32,128 nt of DNA from Burkholderiales bacterium (GTDB taxonomy: Bacteria > Pseudomonadota > Gammaproteobacteria > Burkholderiales > Usitatibacteraceae). Position 1 is the stretch's first letter. Each line of letters starts with the position of its first letter. Below the pieces are notes generated by a model. The model searched no databases. It had not been told where the DNA came from and saw only the letters and a list, made by a program, of their open reading frames with translations. The position numbers and the translations under genes are program-made. Of the stretch, positions 17,515-26,074 are shown piece after piece. The stretch covers positions 1 through 32,128 of the forward strand of contig JANYDB010000050.1 of assembly GCA_025359985.1 (NCBI GenBank). Direction: 5' to 3'.

Positions 17515-18219
17515 TTACTTAATAACGCTTTTATCCTGCCCGAATAAAATTTTGCGTGAGGCTTCATCATTCACGCTCGGCTTGGCGTCGGGATTAACCA
17601 GTTTTGATTTCGCATACGCGCGTGCGGTCGCAGGACGCGCTTTAATCAACGCATGCCAGCGGGCGAGATGCGGAAAATCAGCCGGATTCTGGCCTTGCCG
17701 TTCCCACAAAATCCACGGATAGCACGCCATATCGGCAATCGTGTATTGCGTGCCGCAAATAAATTTTTTTGCCGCGAGACGCTGGTTTAGCACCCCATAC
17801 AGGCGCGAGGTTTCTTTTACATAGCGGTCAATCGCATAAGGAATTTTTTCGGGCGCGTATTGCGCGAAATGATGGTTTTGTCCCAGCATCGGGCCGAGTC
17901 CACCCATTTGCCAAAACAGCCATTCGGTACATTCAACCTGACCGCGCAACTCTTTTGGAATGAACTGGCCCGTTTTGCCCGCGAGGTAAAGCAAGATGGC
18001 ACCCGATTCAAAAACACTGATCGGTTTTTTGCCATCCGTCGGGGCGTTATCGATAATCGCGGGCATGCGATTATTGGGCGAGAATTTTAAAAATTCAGGC
18101 GCAAATTGATCGCCCTTGCCGATGTTGATGCCATGTAATTTGTAAGGCGCTTTTGCTTCTTCCAAAAACATCGTTATCTTGTGACCATTCGGGGTTGGCC
18201 AGTAGTAAAGATCGATCAT
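17515..18219 (-). CDS. Glutathione S-transferase family protein (YfcG/YghU-like)
   Basis: A 234-residue cytoplasmic protein with an N-terminal thioredoxin-fold domain (MIDLYYWPTPNGHKITMFLEE, then FSPNNRMPAIID and SVFESGAILLYLAGKTGQFIP) and an all-helical C-terminal domain (ECTEWLFWQMGGLGPMLGQNHHFAQYAPEKIPYAIDRYVKE, YTIADMACYPWI). The WPTPNGHK active-site region and QMGGLGPMLGQ.HHF motif are typical of the YfcG/YghU group, which act as glutathione-dependent disulfide reductases. It starts 36 bp after the ene-reductase gene on the same strand; both are redox or electrophile-handling enzymes, so a shared operon makes sense. Confidence 0.9.
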   Translation of the reverse strand: MIDLYYWPTPNGHKITMFLEEAKAPYKLHGINIGKGDQFAPEFLKFSPNNRMPAIIDNAPTDGKKPISVFESGAILLYLAGKTGQFIPKELRGQVECTEWLFWQMGGLGPMLGQNHHFAQYAPEKIPYAIDRYVKETSRLYGVLNQRLAAKKFICGTQYTIADMACYPWILWERQGQNPADFPHLARWHALIKARPATARAYAKSKLVNPDAKPSVNDEASRKILFGQDKSVIK

Positions 18220-18255
18220 GCTTGCTCACCTCGTCAAAAATTAAACAGCGGACAT

Positions 18256-19335
18256 TTATTTGCCAAACGCATTCACACCGGCCCGTTTGTATTGATCAGG
18301 CCACACCGGCTGAGCACCCAATTCCTGCGCTGCATGAATCGGCCAATACGGGTCGCGCAATAATGCGCGCGCCAGAAATACGCAATCAGCATCGCCATCG
18401 CCGATGATTTGCTCGGCTTGCACCGGCTCGGTAATCAAGCCGACCGCGCCCGTGGGCACGCCTGCACTTTCGCGAATGGCCCGCGCAAACGGCACCTGAT
18501 AGCCGGGGCGGATGGTCATTTTTGCATCGGCCACATTGCCACCGGATGAAACATCGATTAGATCAATGCCGACGGTTTTTGCTTGCTTGCAAAACTCGAT
18601 TGATTGCGCCACATCCCAGCCGCCGTCTTTCCAGTCGCTAGCTGAGATACGCAAAAATACCGGCAACTCAGTCGGCCATGCTTCGCGCACAGCAGCGCAC
18701 AATGCCAGCGGAAAACGCATACGATTCTGCAGCGAGCCACCGTACTGATCGGTGCGCGTATTCGATAAAGGCGATAGAAATTCATGGGCCAGATAGCCAT
18801 GCGCCGCATGAATTTCGGGCACCTCAAAGCCCGCCTGAAGCGAACGCTTTGCGGCTTCGGCAAATGCATCAATAGTGGCGCGAATATCGGTAAGCGTCAT
18901 CTCATGCGGCTGCGCATAGCTCGGCGAAAACGCGACCTCACTTGGCCCGATCACCTGCCATCCGCCCGCGTCTTCAGCCACTTTGCCATGTCCTCGCCAA
19001 GGCGAAAAGGTGGAAGCCTTGCGGCCCGCATGGGCCAGCTGAATACTCGGCACCGCACCTTGAGATTTAATAAACGCGGCAATCGGCGCCCATGCATGCA
19101 TTTGCGCATCGTTCCAGATGCCGGCATCTTCAGGGGAGATGCGGCCCGCTGGCGTGACCGAGGCCGCCTCAGTCATCACCAGCGCCGCGCCGCCTACGGC
19201 ACGCGAGCCTAGATGCACCATATGCCAATCATTCGGTACGCCATCGGCACAGCTGTATTGGCACATCGGGGAAACAAAAATACGATTTTTAAAAGTCAGC
19301 TCGCGCAGTGTAAAAGGGGAAAATAATTGGGGCAT
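18256..19335 (-). CDS. NADH:flavin oxidoreductase, YqjM-type old yellow enzyme
   Basis: A 359-residue FMN-dependent ene-reductase that reduces activated C=C bonds using NAD(P)H. Key residues are Cys25 in SPMCQYS (the redox-sensing cysteine of the YqjM class, absent from classical OYE), the H176/H179 pair in EIHAAHGYLAHEFLSPLSNTRTDQYGGSLQNRMRF, and IQLAHAGRKAS. The TIM-barrel length is as expected. It is probably cotranscribed with the downstream GST. The natural substrate is unknown. Confidence 0.92.
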   Translation of the reverse strand: MPQLFSPFTLRELTFKNRIFVSPMCQYSCADGVPNDWHMVHLGSRAVGGAALVMTEAASVTPAGRISPEDAGIWNDAQMHAWAPIAAFIKSQGAVPSIQLAHAGRKASTFSPWRGHGKVAEDAGGWQVIGPSEVAFSPSYAQPHEMTLTDIRATIDAFAEAAKRSLQAGFEVPEIHAAHGYLAHEFLSPLSNTRTDQYGGSLQNRMRFPLALCAAVREAWPTELPVFLRISASDWKDGGWDVAQSIEFCKQAKTVGIDLIDVSSGGNVADAKMTIRPGYQVPFARAIRESAGVPTGAVGLITEPVQAEQIIGDGDADCVFLARALLRDPYWPIHAAQELGAQPVWPDQYKRAGVNAFGK

Positions 19336-19360
19336 GGTTGTTTTTCTGGGTTGGTTAAAA

Positions 19361-19582
19361 TCAGCAAAATCGAATGAAAATAAGTGATGCTAATAAGATG
19401 GAGATACCGTCTGAAATTTCAATGACAATGTTATTGCGGCGAGCAAGCAGAAGATAGGTCAGAATAACGCTTGATACAGCATAAGTGCCTTGATTAAAAG
19501 CAGCCGCTAGCAGCACCACAACAGCGCCATAGCAACAACAAAGCAACCGCAAGCCGCAGCACCCCAATACATAACATGACAT
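19361..19582 (-). CDS. Possible small cysteine-rich membrane protein
   Basis: A 73-codon open frame starting at the ATG at 19582, directly upstream of the ene-reductase gene and nearly touching the divergent hydrolase start at 19581. The protein has six cysteines in its first 17 residues (MSCYVLGCCGLRLLCCCYG), then a hydrophobic helix, a longer hydrophobic stretch (AVSSVILTYLLLA) and a final segment ISILLASLIFIRFC. I do not recognise it and see no strong ribosome-binding site. It could be a real small membrane protein, a decayed gene, or chance. Confidence 0.25.
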   Translation of the reverse strand: MSCYVLGCCGLRLLCCCYGAVVVLLAAAFNQGTYAVSSVILTYLLLARRNNIVIEISDGISILLASLIFIRFC

Positions 19583-20528
19583 GACACAACGCACCTCACT
19601 TACAGCACTGGACGATTGGAAGGCCCGTGGCCAATCATTTCGCTATCGCGGGCACCCCATATTTTTTACACGGGCTGAGAACCCGCATCGCGAAACGCTG
19701 CTATTGATTCATGGTTTCCCTACCGCATCATGGGATTGGTCGGCCGTGTGGGCGAAGCTGGCATCGCGTTTTCAATTGCTCGCGCCAGATTTAATCGGCT
19801 TTGGATTTTCCGCCAAGCCGCCGGATTATGATTACAGTATTCATGATCAAGCCAGCTTGTGCGAGGCGCTGCTGGTGCATGCAGGCGTTCGTGAATATCA
19901 TATTCTGGCCCACGACTACGGCGATACGGTCGCCCAGGAGTTACTGGCCCGCAGTCTGGAAGGAGGCCCTGGAGGTGGCTTGCGGCCGCGTTTAAAAAGC
20001 GTGTGTTTTTTAAACGGCGGATTGTTCCCCGAAACGCATCGGCCCCGCATGGCGCAGCGCTTATTGCAGAGCCCATTGGGGCCAATGATTGCGCGGATGA
20101 TCACCAAAGAAAAATTTGCGGCGAATATGATCGCCATTGCCGGCCCTGATTATCCACCGAGTAGCGTCGAGATCGATGGCTTCTGGGCGCTGATTGCGCA
20201 TAACGATGGACTCAAAATTTTTCCCAAGTTGATTGGTTACATGCGCGAGCGACGCCAACACCGTGCGCGCTGGGTAGGTGCGCTGGTGTCGTCCACGACA
20301 CACGCGACCATTCCATTGCGCCTGATTGATGGTGCGGCTGATCCGATTTCTGGCGAACACATGGCTGCCCGCTATCACCAACTGGTGCCGCATGCAGATT
20401 GCATTTTACTCAACGCTATTGGCCACTATCCACAGGTAGAAGTGCCGTCAATTGTCGCCGACATGGTGATTAATTTTCATGACACCCGCGTCAATCTCGC
20501 CACATTGAAACCGAAAATATCTGCATGA
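19581..20528 (+). CDS. Alpha/beta-fold hydrolase with aspartate nucleophile (epoxide hydrolase/dehalogenase-like)
   Basis: A 315-residue hydrolase. The oxyanion-hole motif is LLLIHGFPTASWDW. The nucleophile elbow is AHDYGDTVAQELL with Asp112 in place of serine, which puts it with epoxide hydrolases, haloalkane dehalogenases and the MEST-like group that share HDYG. The other triad members are probably Asp254 (DGAADPISGEH) and His282 (NAIGHYPQVEVP). There is no signal peptide. The substrate is unknown. The stop overlaps the start of the patatin gene (ATGA at 20525-20528), so the two are translationally coupled and probably work on related molecules. Confidence 0.85.
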   Translation: MTQRTSLTALDDWKARGQSFRYRGHPIFFTRAENPHRETLLLIHGFPTASWDWSAVWAKLASRFQLLAPDLIGFGFSAKPPDYDYSIHDQASLCEALLVHAGVREYHILAHDYGDTVAQELLARSLEGGPGGGLRPRLKSVCFLNGGLFPETHRPRMAQRLLQSPLGPMIARMITKEKFAANMIAIAGPDYPPSSVEIDGFWALIAHNDGLKIFPKLIGYMRERRQHRARWVGALVSSTTHATIPLRLIDGAADPISGEHMAARYHQLVPHADCILLNAIGHYPQVEVPSIVADMVINFHDTRVNLATLKPKISA

Positions 20529-21706
20529 GCAGCGCCATTGAGCTTCGTGCCGGGCCGCGTGCGATCGCGCATATTCGTGAGCATGGCTTACGCCCCCAGG
20601 ACATTGATATTATTCCCGGCGCAGCAGGCGGCCCCAAAGGATTGGGGCTCGCCAAGCTGGATGAGTGGCTGTTCGCCGACTTCCTGCCGCAGGGTTTTTC
20701 AAAGCGAAAAAATCCAACCCAACTGATCGGCGCATCCATCGGCGCATGGCGCTTTGCAGCGGTGTGTCGAGGCATGATTGACGGAAAATTTTCGGCTGAG
20801 GAAACCCGCAAAGCCCTGGCACTCTTTGCCCAAACCTATTGCGAAACCCGCTATGGCCTGAACGTTAGCGCGGCCGCTATTACCGACAGTGCGCGCCGCA
20901 TGATTGATCTGTTATTCGATGGGCAAGTTGCAAATGTGCTGGCCCATCCGCACTATCGTCTGAACGTACTCGCGGTGCGCGGCAAAGGTATTCTCGCCCG
21001 CGAACAGCGTGGCCGCACGCACGCGGGCTATGCACTCGCAGCGCTCGCCAACGCCGTAGGTCGCAAACACTTGCGACATTTTCTAGATCGCACCTGGTTC
21101 TATTCTGCATATGAAACTTCCCTATCTACGGGCGTTTCGGGGCAAAAATGGCCTGCAAGTACCGCCAATTCTAGTGTTTTAAATATGCAGCCGTTTTTTG
21201 CATCCCTAGAACTTGATCCGTTCCAGACTGAATATGCCGCCCTCACCGAGAAAAATTTTCGCGATGTGCTGATTGCCTCAGGCTCCATCCCGCTGGTGCT
21301 GGAAGGTGTAATGGGCATTGACGGCGCATCTGAAGGCACCTACTGGGATGGCGGCATCATCGACTATCATTTGCATCTGCCGTATGCGCACACTGAAGGT
21401 ATCGTGCTGTATCCCCACTTCACCAACAAGATCGTGCCAGGCTGGCTCGATAAAATGCTGCCCTGGCGCAAAGCCAAAGGCGCCTCGCTTGATAACGTCG
21501 TGCTGGTTTGCCCAAGCGCTGAATATCTGCAGCAACTCCCGATGAAAAAATTACCCGACCGCAACGATTTCAAACGCTTCGCCAACGACTACGAAGGCCG
21601 CCTGAAATACTGGCGATTCGCCATCGATGAAAGTGCACGCTTGCGGGATGAACTGGCCAGGTTGATTGAGAGCGGAGATATTGTCGGACGGTTGAAGCCG
21701 ATTTAG
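20525..21706 (+). CDS. Patatin-like phospholipase family protein
   Basis: A 393-residue protein with the patatin catalytic layout: the glycine-rich oxyanion motif GAAGGPKGLGLAKL near residue 33, the nucleophile Ser71 in GASIGAW (GxSxG), and Asp275 of the Ser-Asp dyad in YWDGGIIDYH (DGG motif). Patatin-like enzymes hydrolyse acyl ester bonds of lipids. There is no signal peptide or obvious membrane segment, so a cytoplasmic or membrane-peripheral place is likely. It is coupled to the hydrolase upstream by a 4-nt overlap. The sequence does not look like the short patatin effectors of CBASS, and no cyclase is nearby. Confidence 0.87.
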   Translation: MSSAIELRAGPRAIAHIREHGLRPQDIDIIPGAAGGPKGLGLAKLDEWLFADFLPQGFSKRKNPTQLIGASIGAWRFAAVCRGMIDGKFSAEETRKALALFAQTYCETRYGLNVSAAAITDSARRMIDLLFDGQVANVLAHPHYRLNVLAVRGKGILAREQRGRTHAGYALAALANAVGRKHLRHFLDRTWFYSAYETSLSTGVSGQKWPASTANSSVLNMQPFFASLELDPFQTEYAALTEKNFRDVLIASGSIPLVLEGVMGIDGASEGTYWDGGIIDYHLHLPYAHTEGIVLYPHFTNKIVPGWLDKMLPWRKAKGASLDNVVLVCPSAEYLQQLPMKKLPDRNDFKRFANDYEGRLKYWRFAIDESARLRDELARLIESGDIVGRLKPI

Positions 21707-21774
21707 TCGATGATTTTAAAATTAACTTAAATAGATTTTTGCGTCTTAGCAGGCCTGTAAATGCGAATAATGTA

Positions 21775-21803
21775 GCCACAATTTTGTGGCGCCGAATAGG
21801 CGC
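21775..21803. repeat. Two adjacent short inverted repeats upstream of the WYL gene
   Basis: GCCACAA (21775-21781) pairs with TTGTGGC (21784-21790), and immediately after it GCGCC (21789-21793) pairs with GGCGC (21799-21803). They lie in the 253-bp gap between the patatin gene and the WYL regulator. There is no following T-run, so a terminator is unlikely; an operator or a chance palindrome is possible. Confidence 0.35.
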
Positions 21804-21959
21804 GAATCGATTAGACCGTTCTGTAAAAAGTGTCCATTAAACGCCCGCCGTTAAGACAGCAACAATGATTACGAGATACCTAAAACAAAAATAGATAACC
21901 TGCACTCAAAAAAAGCGTTTCTGATTTTTCACGCCGCTAGTAAATAAGGACCATTCTTC

Positions 21960-22964
21960 ATGGATCTTTTTCATCGCATTAATCACTTCCATCACCTGCT
22001 CAGTGGCCGACGCCAACCCGCCTCCCGTGGATGGCTAGAACATGAATTGGGCTGTGGAACTTCTACCGTAAAACGCATCATTACTATCTTGCGCGGCTAC
22101 GGTGCAGTCATCGACTACGACAGAGAAAGTAATGGGTACACCTATAACCGCAGCGTTGCCTTTGAATTGCCCGGCATATGGTTTACCCATGACGAGCTGC
22201 TTGGCCTGATAACCGCACATGATTTGCTCGCCAGCGCCGAACCAGGTTTGCTAAACGACACACTGCAACCTATCCGCCAAAAACTGGATAAGTTATTACT
22301 TACCGAAAAACTGGGCGCTGGCGAATTGCCCAAACGCGTCCGCATATTAAGGCTGGCCGGACGCGGCGCAGGAAATTTTTTTGGCGAAGTGACGCGCGCA
22401 CTAGTGGAGCGCAAGCAATTACAATTTTCATACCATGCACGCACCACCGACGAAGACAAGATGAGAAAAGTATCGCCGCAGCGCCTCACTCACTATCGCG
22501 ACAACTGGTATCTGGATGCGTGGTGCCATGACCGCCGAGCACTCCGAAGCTTCGCCCTTGAGCGCATTCGTGAAGCACGCGTGAGCCGCTGGACCGCGCG
22601 TGACATTATTGAATCCAAACTTCACGAGCACTTTGCCAGCGCTTACGGCATCTTTGCCGGTAAACCTGTTGGCACTGCAAGGCTCATTTTCAGCGCACAC
22701 CGCGCACAATGGGTCAGCGAAGAAGAGTGGCACGCCAAGCAAATCGGCATATTTCTCGATGACGGCCGGTACCAACTCGACATCCCTTATTCAGATACGC
22801 GCGAACTGATGATGGACATTTTAAAGAACGGGCCAGATGTGGAAGTGGTCAGCCCGGCAGCCCTTCGAATTGAAGTTCAACAAAGGCTGGCTGCCAGCCT
22901 GCAACAATATGCAAATGCCCCAAACGCCGCGCCAAATATCGCGTTTGGCGGGGTCGTGGATTGA
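21960..22964 (+). CDS. HTH-WYL transcriptional regulator linked to the CRISPR-Cas operon
   Basis: A 334-residue regulator. Residues about 1-65 form a winged helix-turn-helix (HHLLSGRRQPASRGWLEHELGCGTSTVKRIITILRGYGAVIDYD). The WYL domain covers about residues 135-210, with LVERKQLQFSYHART, the W183-Y184-L185 triplet in DNWYLDAWCHD, and RSFALERI. A C-terminal extension domain follows (about 230-325). WYL domains are thought to bind nucleic acid or nucleotide ligands, and HTH-WYL proteins control several phage-defence operons and often sit beside type I CRISPR loci. AAGGA lies about 9 nt upstream of the ATG. It ends 63 bp before cas3 on the same strand, so it probably regulates the cas genes, most likely as a repressor, though this is inference. 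Confidence 0.88.
   Translation: MDLFHRINHFHHLLSGRRQPASRGWLEHELGCGTSTVKRIITILRGYGAVIDYDRESNGYTYNRSVAFELPGIWFTHDELLGLITAHDLLASAEPGLLNDTLQPIRQKLDKLLLTEKLGAGELPKRVRILRLAGRGAGNFFGEVTRALVERKQLQFSYHARTTDEDKMRKVSPQRLTHYRDNWYLDAWCHDRRALRSFALERIREARVSRWTARDIIESKLHEHFASAYGIFAGKPVGTARLIFSAHRAQWVSEEEWHAKQIGIFLDDGRYQLDIPYSDTRELMMDILKNGPDVEVVSPAALRIEVQQRLAASLQQYANAPNAAPNIAFGGVVD
22920..22948 (+). promoter_or_regulatory. Hairpin at the end of the WYL gene
   Basis: CCAAACGC (22920-22927) is a perfect inverted match to GCGTTTGG (22941-22948), with a second possible pairing CGCCAAA/TTTGGCG inside. It overlaps the last codons of the WYL gene and lacks a T-run, so it may only slow transcription or stabilise an mRNA end before cas3. 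Confidence 0.35.
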
Positions 22965-22992
22965 GGTTGTAGGCGGGTATGATAGAAGTTCG

Positions 22993-23007
22993 CATATTAA
23001 AAATATG
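22993..23007. promoter_or_regulatory. AT-rich dyad in front of cas3, possible operator
   Basis: CATATT, three As, AATATG: a perfect 6-bp dyad 20 bp upstream of the cas3 start. A TATGAT that could serve as a -10 element lies just before it (22978-22983), but no good -35 box is at the right distance. A regulator bound here would block cas3 transcription or translation start; the link to the WYL protein is a guess. Confidence 0.3.
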
Positions 23008-23027
23008 ATGAGATAAGCGATAGCAGA

Positions 23028-25307
23028 ATGGGAGAAAATAAAAAAGTGTTTTATGCTCACAGCGCGAACGGTAGCAATAAATGGCATCCGTTGTCGGAGC
23101 ATCTCACATGCGTTTCGCGTCTTGCATCAAAGTTTTCTGCTGCTACAGGTTGGGCAGACGAAGCGCGTCTAGCTGGCGTTCTGCATGACTTGGGAAAGTA
23201 CGGTGACCGTTTTCAAGCGCGACTAAACGGCGCGGATCAAGGCTTGGATCACTGGACACAAGGTGCGTCAGTCGCGCTTAACAAATTTAAGTCTGTAGCA
23301 GCGGCACTGGCGATTCAAGGTCATCACGTTGGTTTGCAACGCGGTATCAAAGACTCTTTATTACGGCTCATACCCACCAATATCTCTCAAGCTGTTTTGC
23401 CTAATTTGGACCTCAGTGACACAGACATAGAAAGACTGCAAACACGCGCGAATATAGACGGGCTTGAGTTCTCTAAACCCACATCTTTCGCAATAACTTC
23501 ATGGTCTAAAGCGGTTGCCGCCATGTTGGACGTGCGTCTACTTTTTTCGTGCCTGGTGGATGCCGACTTTCTTGATACTGAAGCGCATTTCAATGGTAAC
23601 GAAGAGGGCAAGCTCGCTCGCTTGCCTGGTCCCACATTGGATACCAGCGCAGCACTTGCTGCACTTGACAAACATATGACTGCATTGCGTGCTTCCGCGA
23701 ATGCGCATGGCAATGTGAACCAGGCCCGCGAAACCCTTTGGAGTTCGGTAACCAAAGCTAGTCAAGAGAATCGTCGCTTGTTTACGCTAACCGCGCCAAC
23801 AGGCTCAGGGAAGACGCTGGCGATGTTCAAATTCGCACTTGAGCACGCAAAAAAATACGGATTGAAACGGATTATCGTGGTTGTTCCCTTTTTAACGGTT
23901 ATTGAGCAGACTGCGCGCACTTATCGAAAAGTATTAGAAGGGTTTGAAGCAAACTTTGTATTGGAGCACCACAGTATGGCCGGGCTGGGGGTTGAAGCAG
24001 AGCAGCAGGATGCTGAAGGAGCGAACGAGCGTCAACGGCGTTTACTGGCTGATAACTGGGATGCGCCCATTGTGCTAACCACCAATGTTCAGTTACTGGA
24101 ATCGCTCTTTTCCAATCGGCCATCATCTTGTCGCAAACTGCACAATTTGATGGAGTCGGTCATTTTGTTTGACGAGGCGCAAAGCCTGCCAACCAATCTC
24201 GCCGTACCAACTTTGGCGGCGTTGTCGCATCTCAGCGCGTCTTATCAAACCAGCGTGGTGTTTGCGACGGCCACCCAGCCAGCATTCGATACTTTGCATG
24301 ACGAAGTTAAGAGTCATGCAATTCAGGGCTGGCAACCATATGAAGCCGTGCCCGAACACCCAGCGTTATTTGCTGCATTGGAACGTGTCACAGTCCGTTG
24401 GCCTGTAGTGAACGAAAAATATAACTGGAACCAACTTGCCAGTGAACTGCGCAACTCGTCACAGGTATTGATAATAGTCAATCTCAAACGCCACGCCCTC
24501 GCTCTGCTCGATGAGCTGAGCGAGATGGAAGGTGTGTTTCACCTCTCCACCAATCTGTGTGCAGAACACAGGCGCGCGATCTTGAATCGAGTACGAAAGC
24601 AACTCAAAACCGGTAAACCTTGTCGGCTAATCTCAACGCAGTGTATCGAGGCAGGCGTTGATCTGGATTTCCCAATCGTCTATCGCGCACTTGCGCCATT
24701 AGAAGGCATTGCGCAAGCGGCAGGACGCTGCAACCGCGAGGGTCGCTTGAACGAGAAAGGCATAGTGATCGTGTTCGAGCCGAATGAAAATGGAAACTGG
24801 CGACGACGCTACCCAACGCACTCTTACTATCAGGCGGCGGAAGTGACGCGGACAATGCTTATTCAGCATGGCAAACTTGATATTAACGATCCTGCGCTTT
24901 TCCGCGAATATTACCGGCGGCTTTATGATTTGAATGATCCTTCCAGTCAGAATCAAGCACTAAAAAAAGCAATAAAGGCTTTAGATTTTGTTGAAGTTGC
25001 GCGTTGTTATCGCATTATTGATCAAAACACCATACAAGTTTTAGTGCCGTGGGGAGATCGTTGGGAGGAGTTTGAGGCGTTACGAAGCGAAGCTGATCGT
25101 CATGGCATATCCGCAAACTGGATGCGGCGAGCACAAGGGTTGGCTGTTAGCGTCTATCGCACCAGTGACGGCACACCTGCTTGGGCGATCCCCGCAAAAC
25201 TTCGACGCGGTGGCGCCTCTAATGAATGGTTCATTCTTGAAGGTGACTTTTACGACGACACGCTAGGGCTGAACCCGCCCAAGGGCGAGCAGGTTTTTAT
25301 TGCATAA
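23028..25307 (+). CDS. cas3: Type I-C CRISPR-associated nuclease-helicase Cas3
   Basis: A 759-residue protein with an N-terminal HD nuclease domain followed by a superfamily 2 helicase. HD ligands visible are H25 region (WHPLSEHL), H53-D54 (GVLHDLGKYGDRF), and H99-H100 (IQGHHVG). The helicase has Walker A at residues 256-263 (APTGSGKT), Walker B DEAQ at 382-385 (VILFDEAQSLP), ATATQP (motif III), and motif VI-like QAAGRCNREG. Cas3 is recruited by target-bound Cascade and then unwinds and degrades the non-target strand. All motifs look intact. It is the first cas gene and lies 9 bp before cas5c, in the standard I-C order. Confidence 0.95.
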   Translation: MGENKKVFYAHSANGSNKWHPLSEHLTCVSRLASKFSAATGWADEARLAGVLHDLGKYGDRFQARLNGADQGLDHWTQGASVALNKFKSVAAALAIQGHHVGLQRGIKDSLLRLIPTNISQAVLPNLDLSDTDIERLQTRANIDGLEFSKPTSFAITSWSKAVAAMLDVRLLFSCLVDADFLDTEAHFNGNEEGKLARLPGPTLDTSAALAALDKHMTALRASANAHGNVNQARETLWSSVTKASQENRRLFTLTAPTGSGKTLAMFKFALEHAKKYGLKRIIVVVPFLTVIEQTARTYRKVLEGFEANFVLEHHSMAGLGVEAEQQDAEGANERQRRLLADNWDAPIVLTTNVQLLESLFSNRPSSCRKLHNLMESVILFDEAQSLPTNLAVPTLAALSHLSASYQTSVVFATATQPAFDTLHDEVKSHAIQGWQPYEAVPEHPALFAALERVTVRWPVVNEKYNWNQLASELRNSSQVLIIVNLKRHALALLDELSEMEGVFHLSTNLCAEHRRAILNRVRKQLKTGKPCRLISTQCIEAGVDLDFPIVYRALAPLEGIAQAAGRCNREGRLNEKGIVIVFEPNENGNWRRRYPTHSYYQAAEVTRTMLIQHGKLDINDPALFREYYRRLYDLNDPSSQNQALKKAIKALDFVEVARCYRIIDQNTIQVLVPWGDRWEEFEALRSEADRHGISANWMRRAQGLAVSVYRTSDGTPAWAIPAKLRRGGASNEWFILEGDFYDDTLGLNPPKGEQVFIA

Positions 25308-25316
25308 GGAGAACAT

Positions 25317-26069
25317 ATGTCCAATGGCACACATACATTAGAAGTCTGGGGTGATTTTGCTTGTTTCACTCGTCCCGAAATGAAGGTCGAGCGATTTTCA
25401 TATCCGATTATCACGCCATCGGCAGCACGCGGTATTTTTGATGCGATTTACTGGGATGGCCGTCGGGAAAAGCAGGGCACGGAAACAGTCATGCGCCCTT
25501 ATTTTCATTGGCAAGTTACACGTATCGAAGTGTTGGAGCTGCCGCGCTTCATCGCACTCCGACGAAATGAAGTGAAAGGTCGCGTCCCTGGATCAGTAAC
25601 GCTCAACAAATGGATGTCTGGCAAGGAGCATCCAGAACCGCTTTGGGCCGACGGTAATGACGAGAACACAGGGCGCACTCAGCGACAGACGATGGCTCTG
25701 AAAAATGTGCGCTACCGGCTTTCAGCGAAAATCGTTCCCAAGTCTGGTTTTGTAAATGATTATGGGAAATTTTGTAGCCAGTTCGAGCGTCGTGCAAAAC
25801 AGGGCAAATGCTTTCAACAACCGTACTTCGGCTGCCGAGAGTTTCCTGCGTTCTTTGAATATATTGAATCGTCTGATGCGAAAGTTTATTCGTCCATTGC
25901 AATGGATCAGCATTTTGGCCTCATGCTCTACGATGTTTTTGATTTGCGCAAAGAGGTTGTGAATGCAAACGAAAAACCGTTCATCACACTGTTTGACGCT
26001 CACATTCGCAACGGCATATTGGAAGTACCGTCGTTTGATAGTGTGGCGGTAAAGAAATCGGGGGGTTAG
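25317..26069 (+). CDS. cas5c: Type I-C Cas5 (Cas5c/Cas5d), crRNA-processing subunit
   Basis: A 250-residue RAMP protein. Type I-C systems lack Cas6, and Cas5c cuts the repeat RNA and then stays on the 5' handle in Cascade. The N-terminal signature LEVWGDFACFTRPEMKVERFSYPIITPSAARGIFDAIYWDG is characteristic of the I-C Cas5 family, as is CREFPAFFEY near residue 180. I cannot assign its catalytic residues with certainty from sequence alone. The ribosome-binding site is AAGGAG, about 6 nt before the ATG. It ends 5 bp before cas8c. No cas6 gene is found in the window, in agreement with Cas5c doing the processing. Confidence 0.94.
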   Translation: MSNGTHTLEVWGDFACFTRPEMKVERFSYPIITPSAARGIFDAIYWDGRREKQGTETVMRPYFHWQVTRIEVLELPRFIALRRNEVKGRVPGSVTLNKWMSGKEHPEPLWADGNDENTGRTQRQTMALKNVRYRLSAKIVPKSGFVNDYGKFCSQFERRAKQGKCFQQPYFGCREFPAFFEYIESSDAKVYSSIAMDQHFGLMLYDVFDLRKEVVNANEKPFITLFDAHIRNGILEVPSFDSVAVKKSGG

Positions 26070-26074
26070 TAACC

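Noticed and set aside
20525-21706. Patatin protein as a CBASS-type phage-defence effector near the CRISPR locus
   Set aside because: No cyclic-nucleotide cyclase or other CBASS gene is nearby; the gene is coupled to a metabolic hydrolase, and the protein is longer and different in layout.
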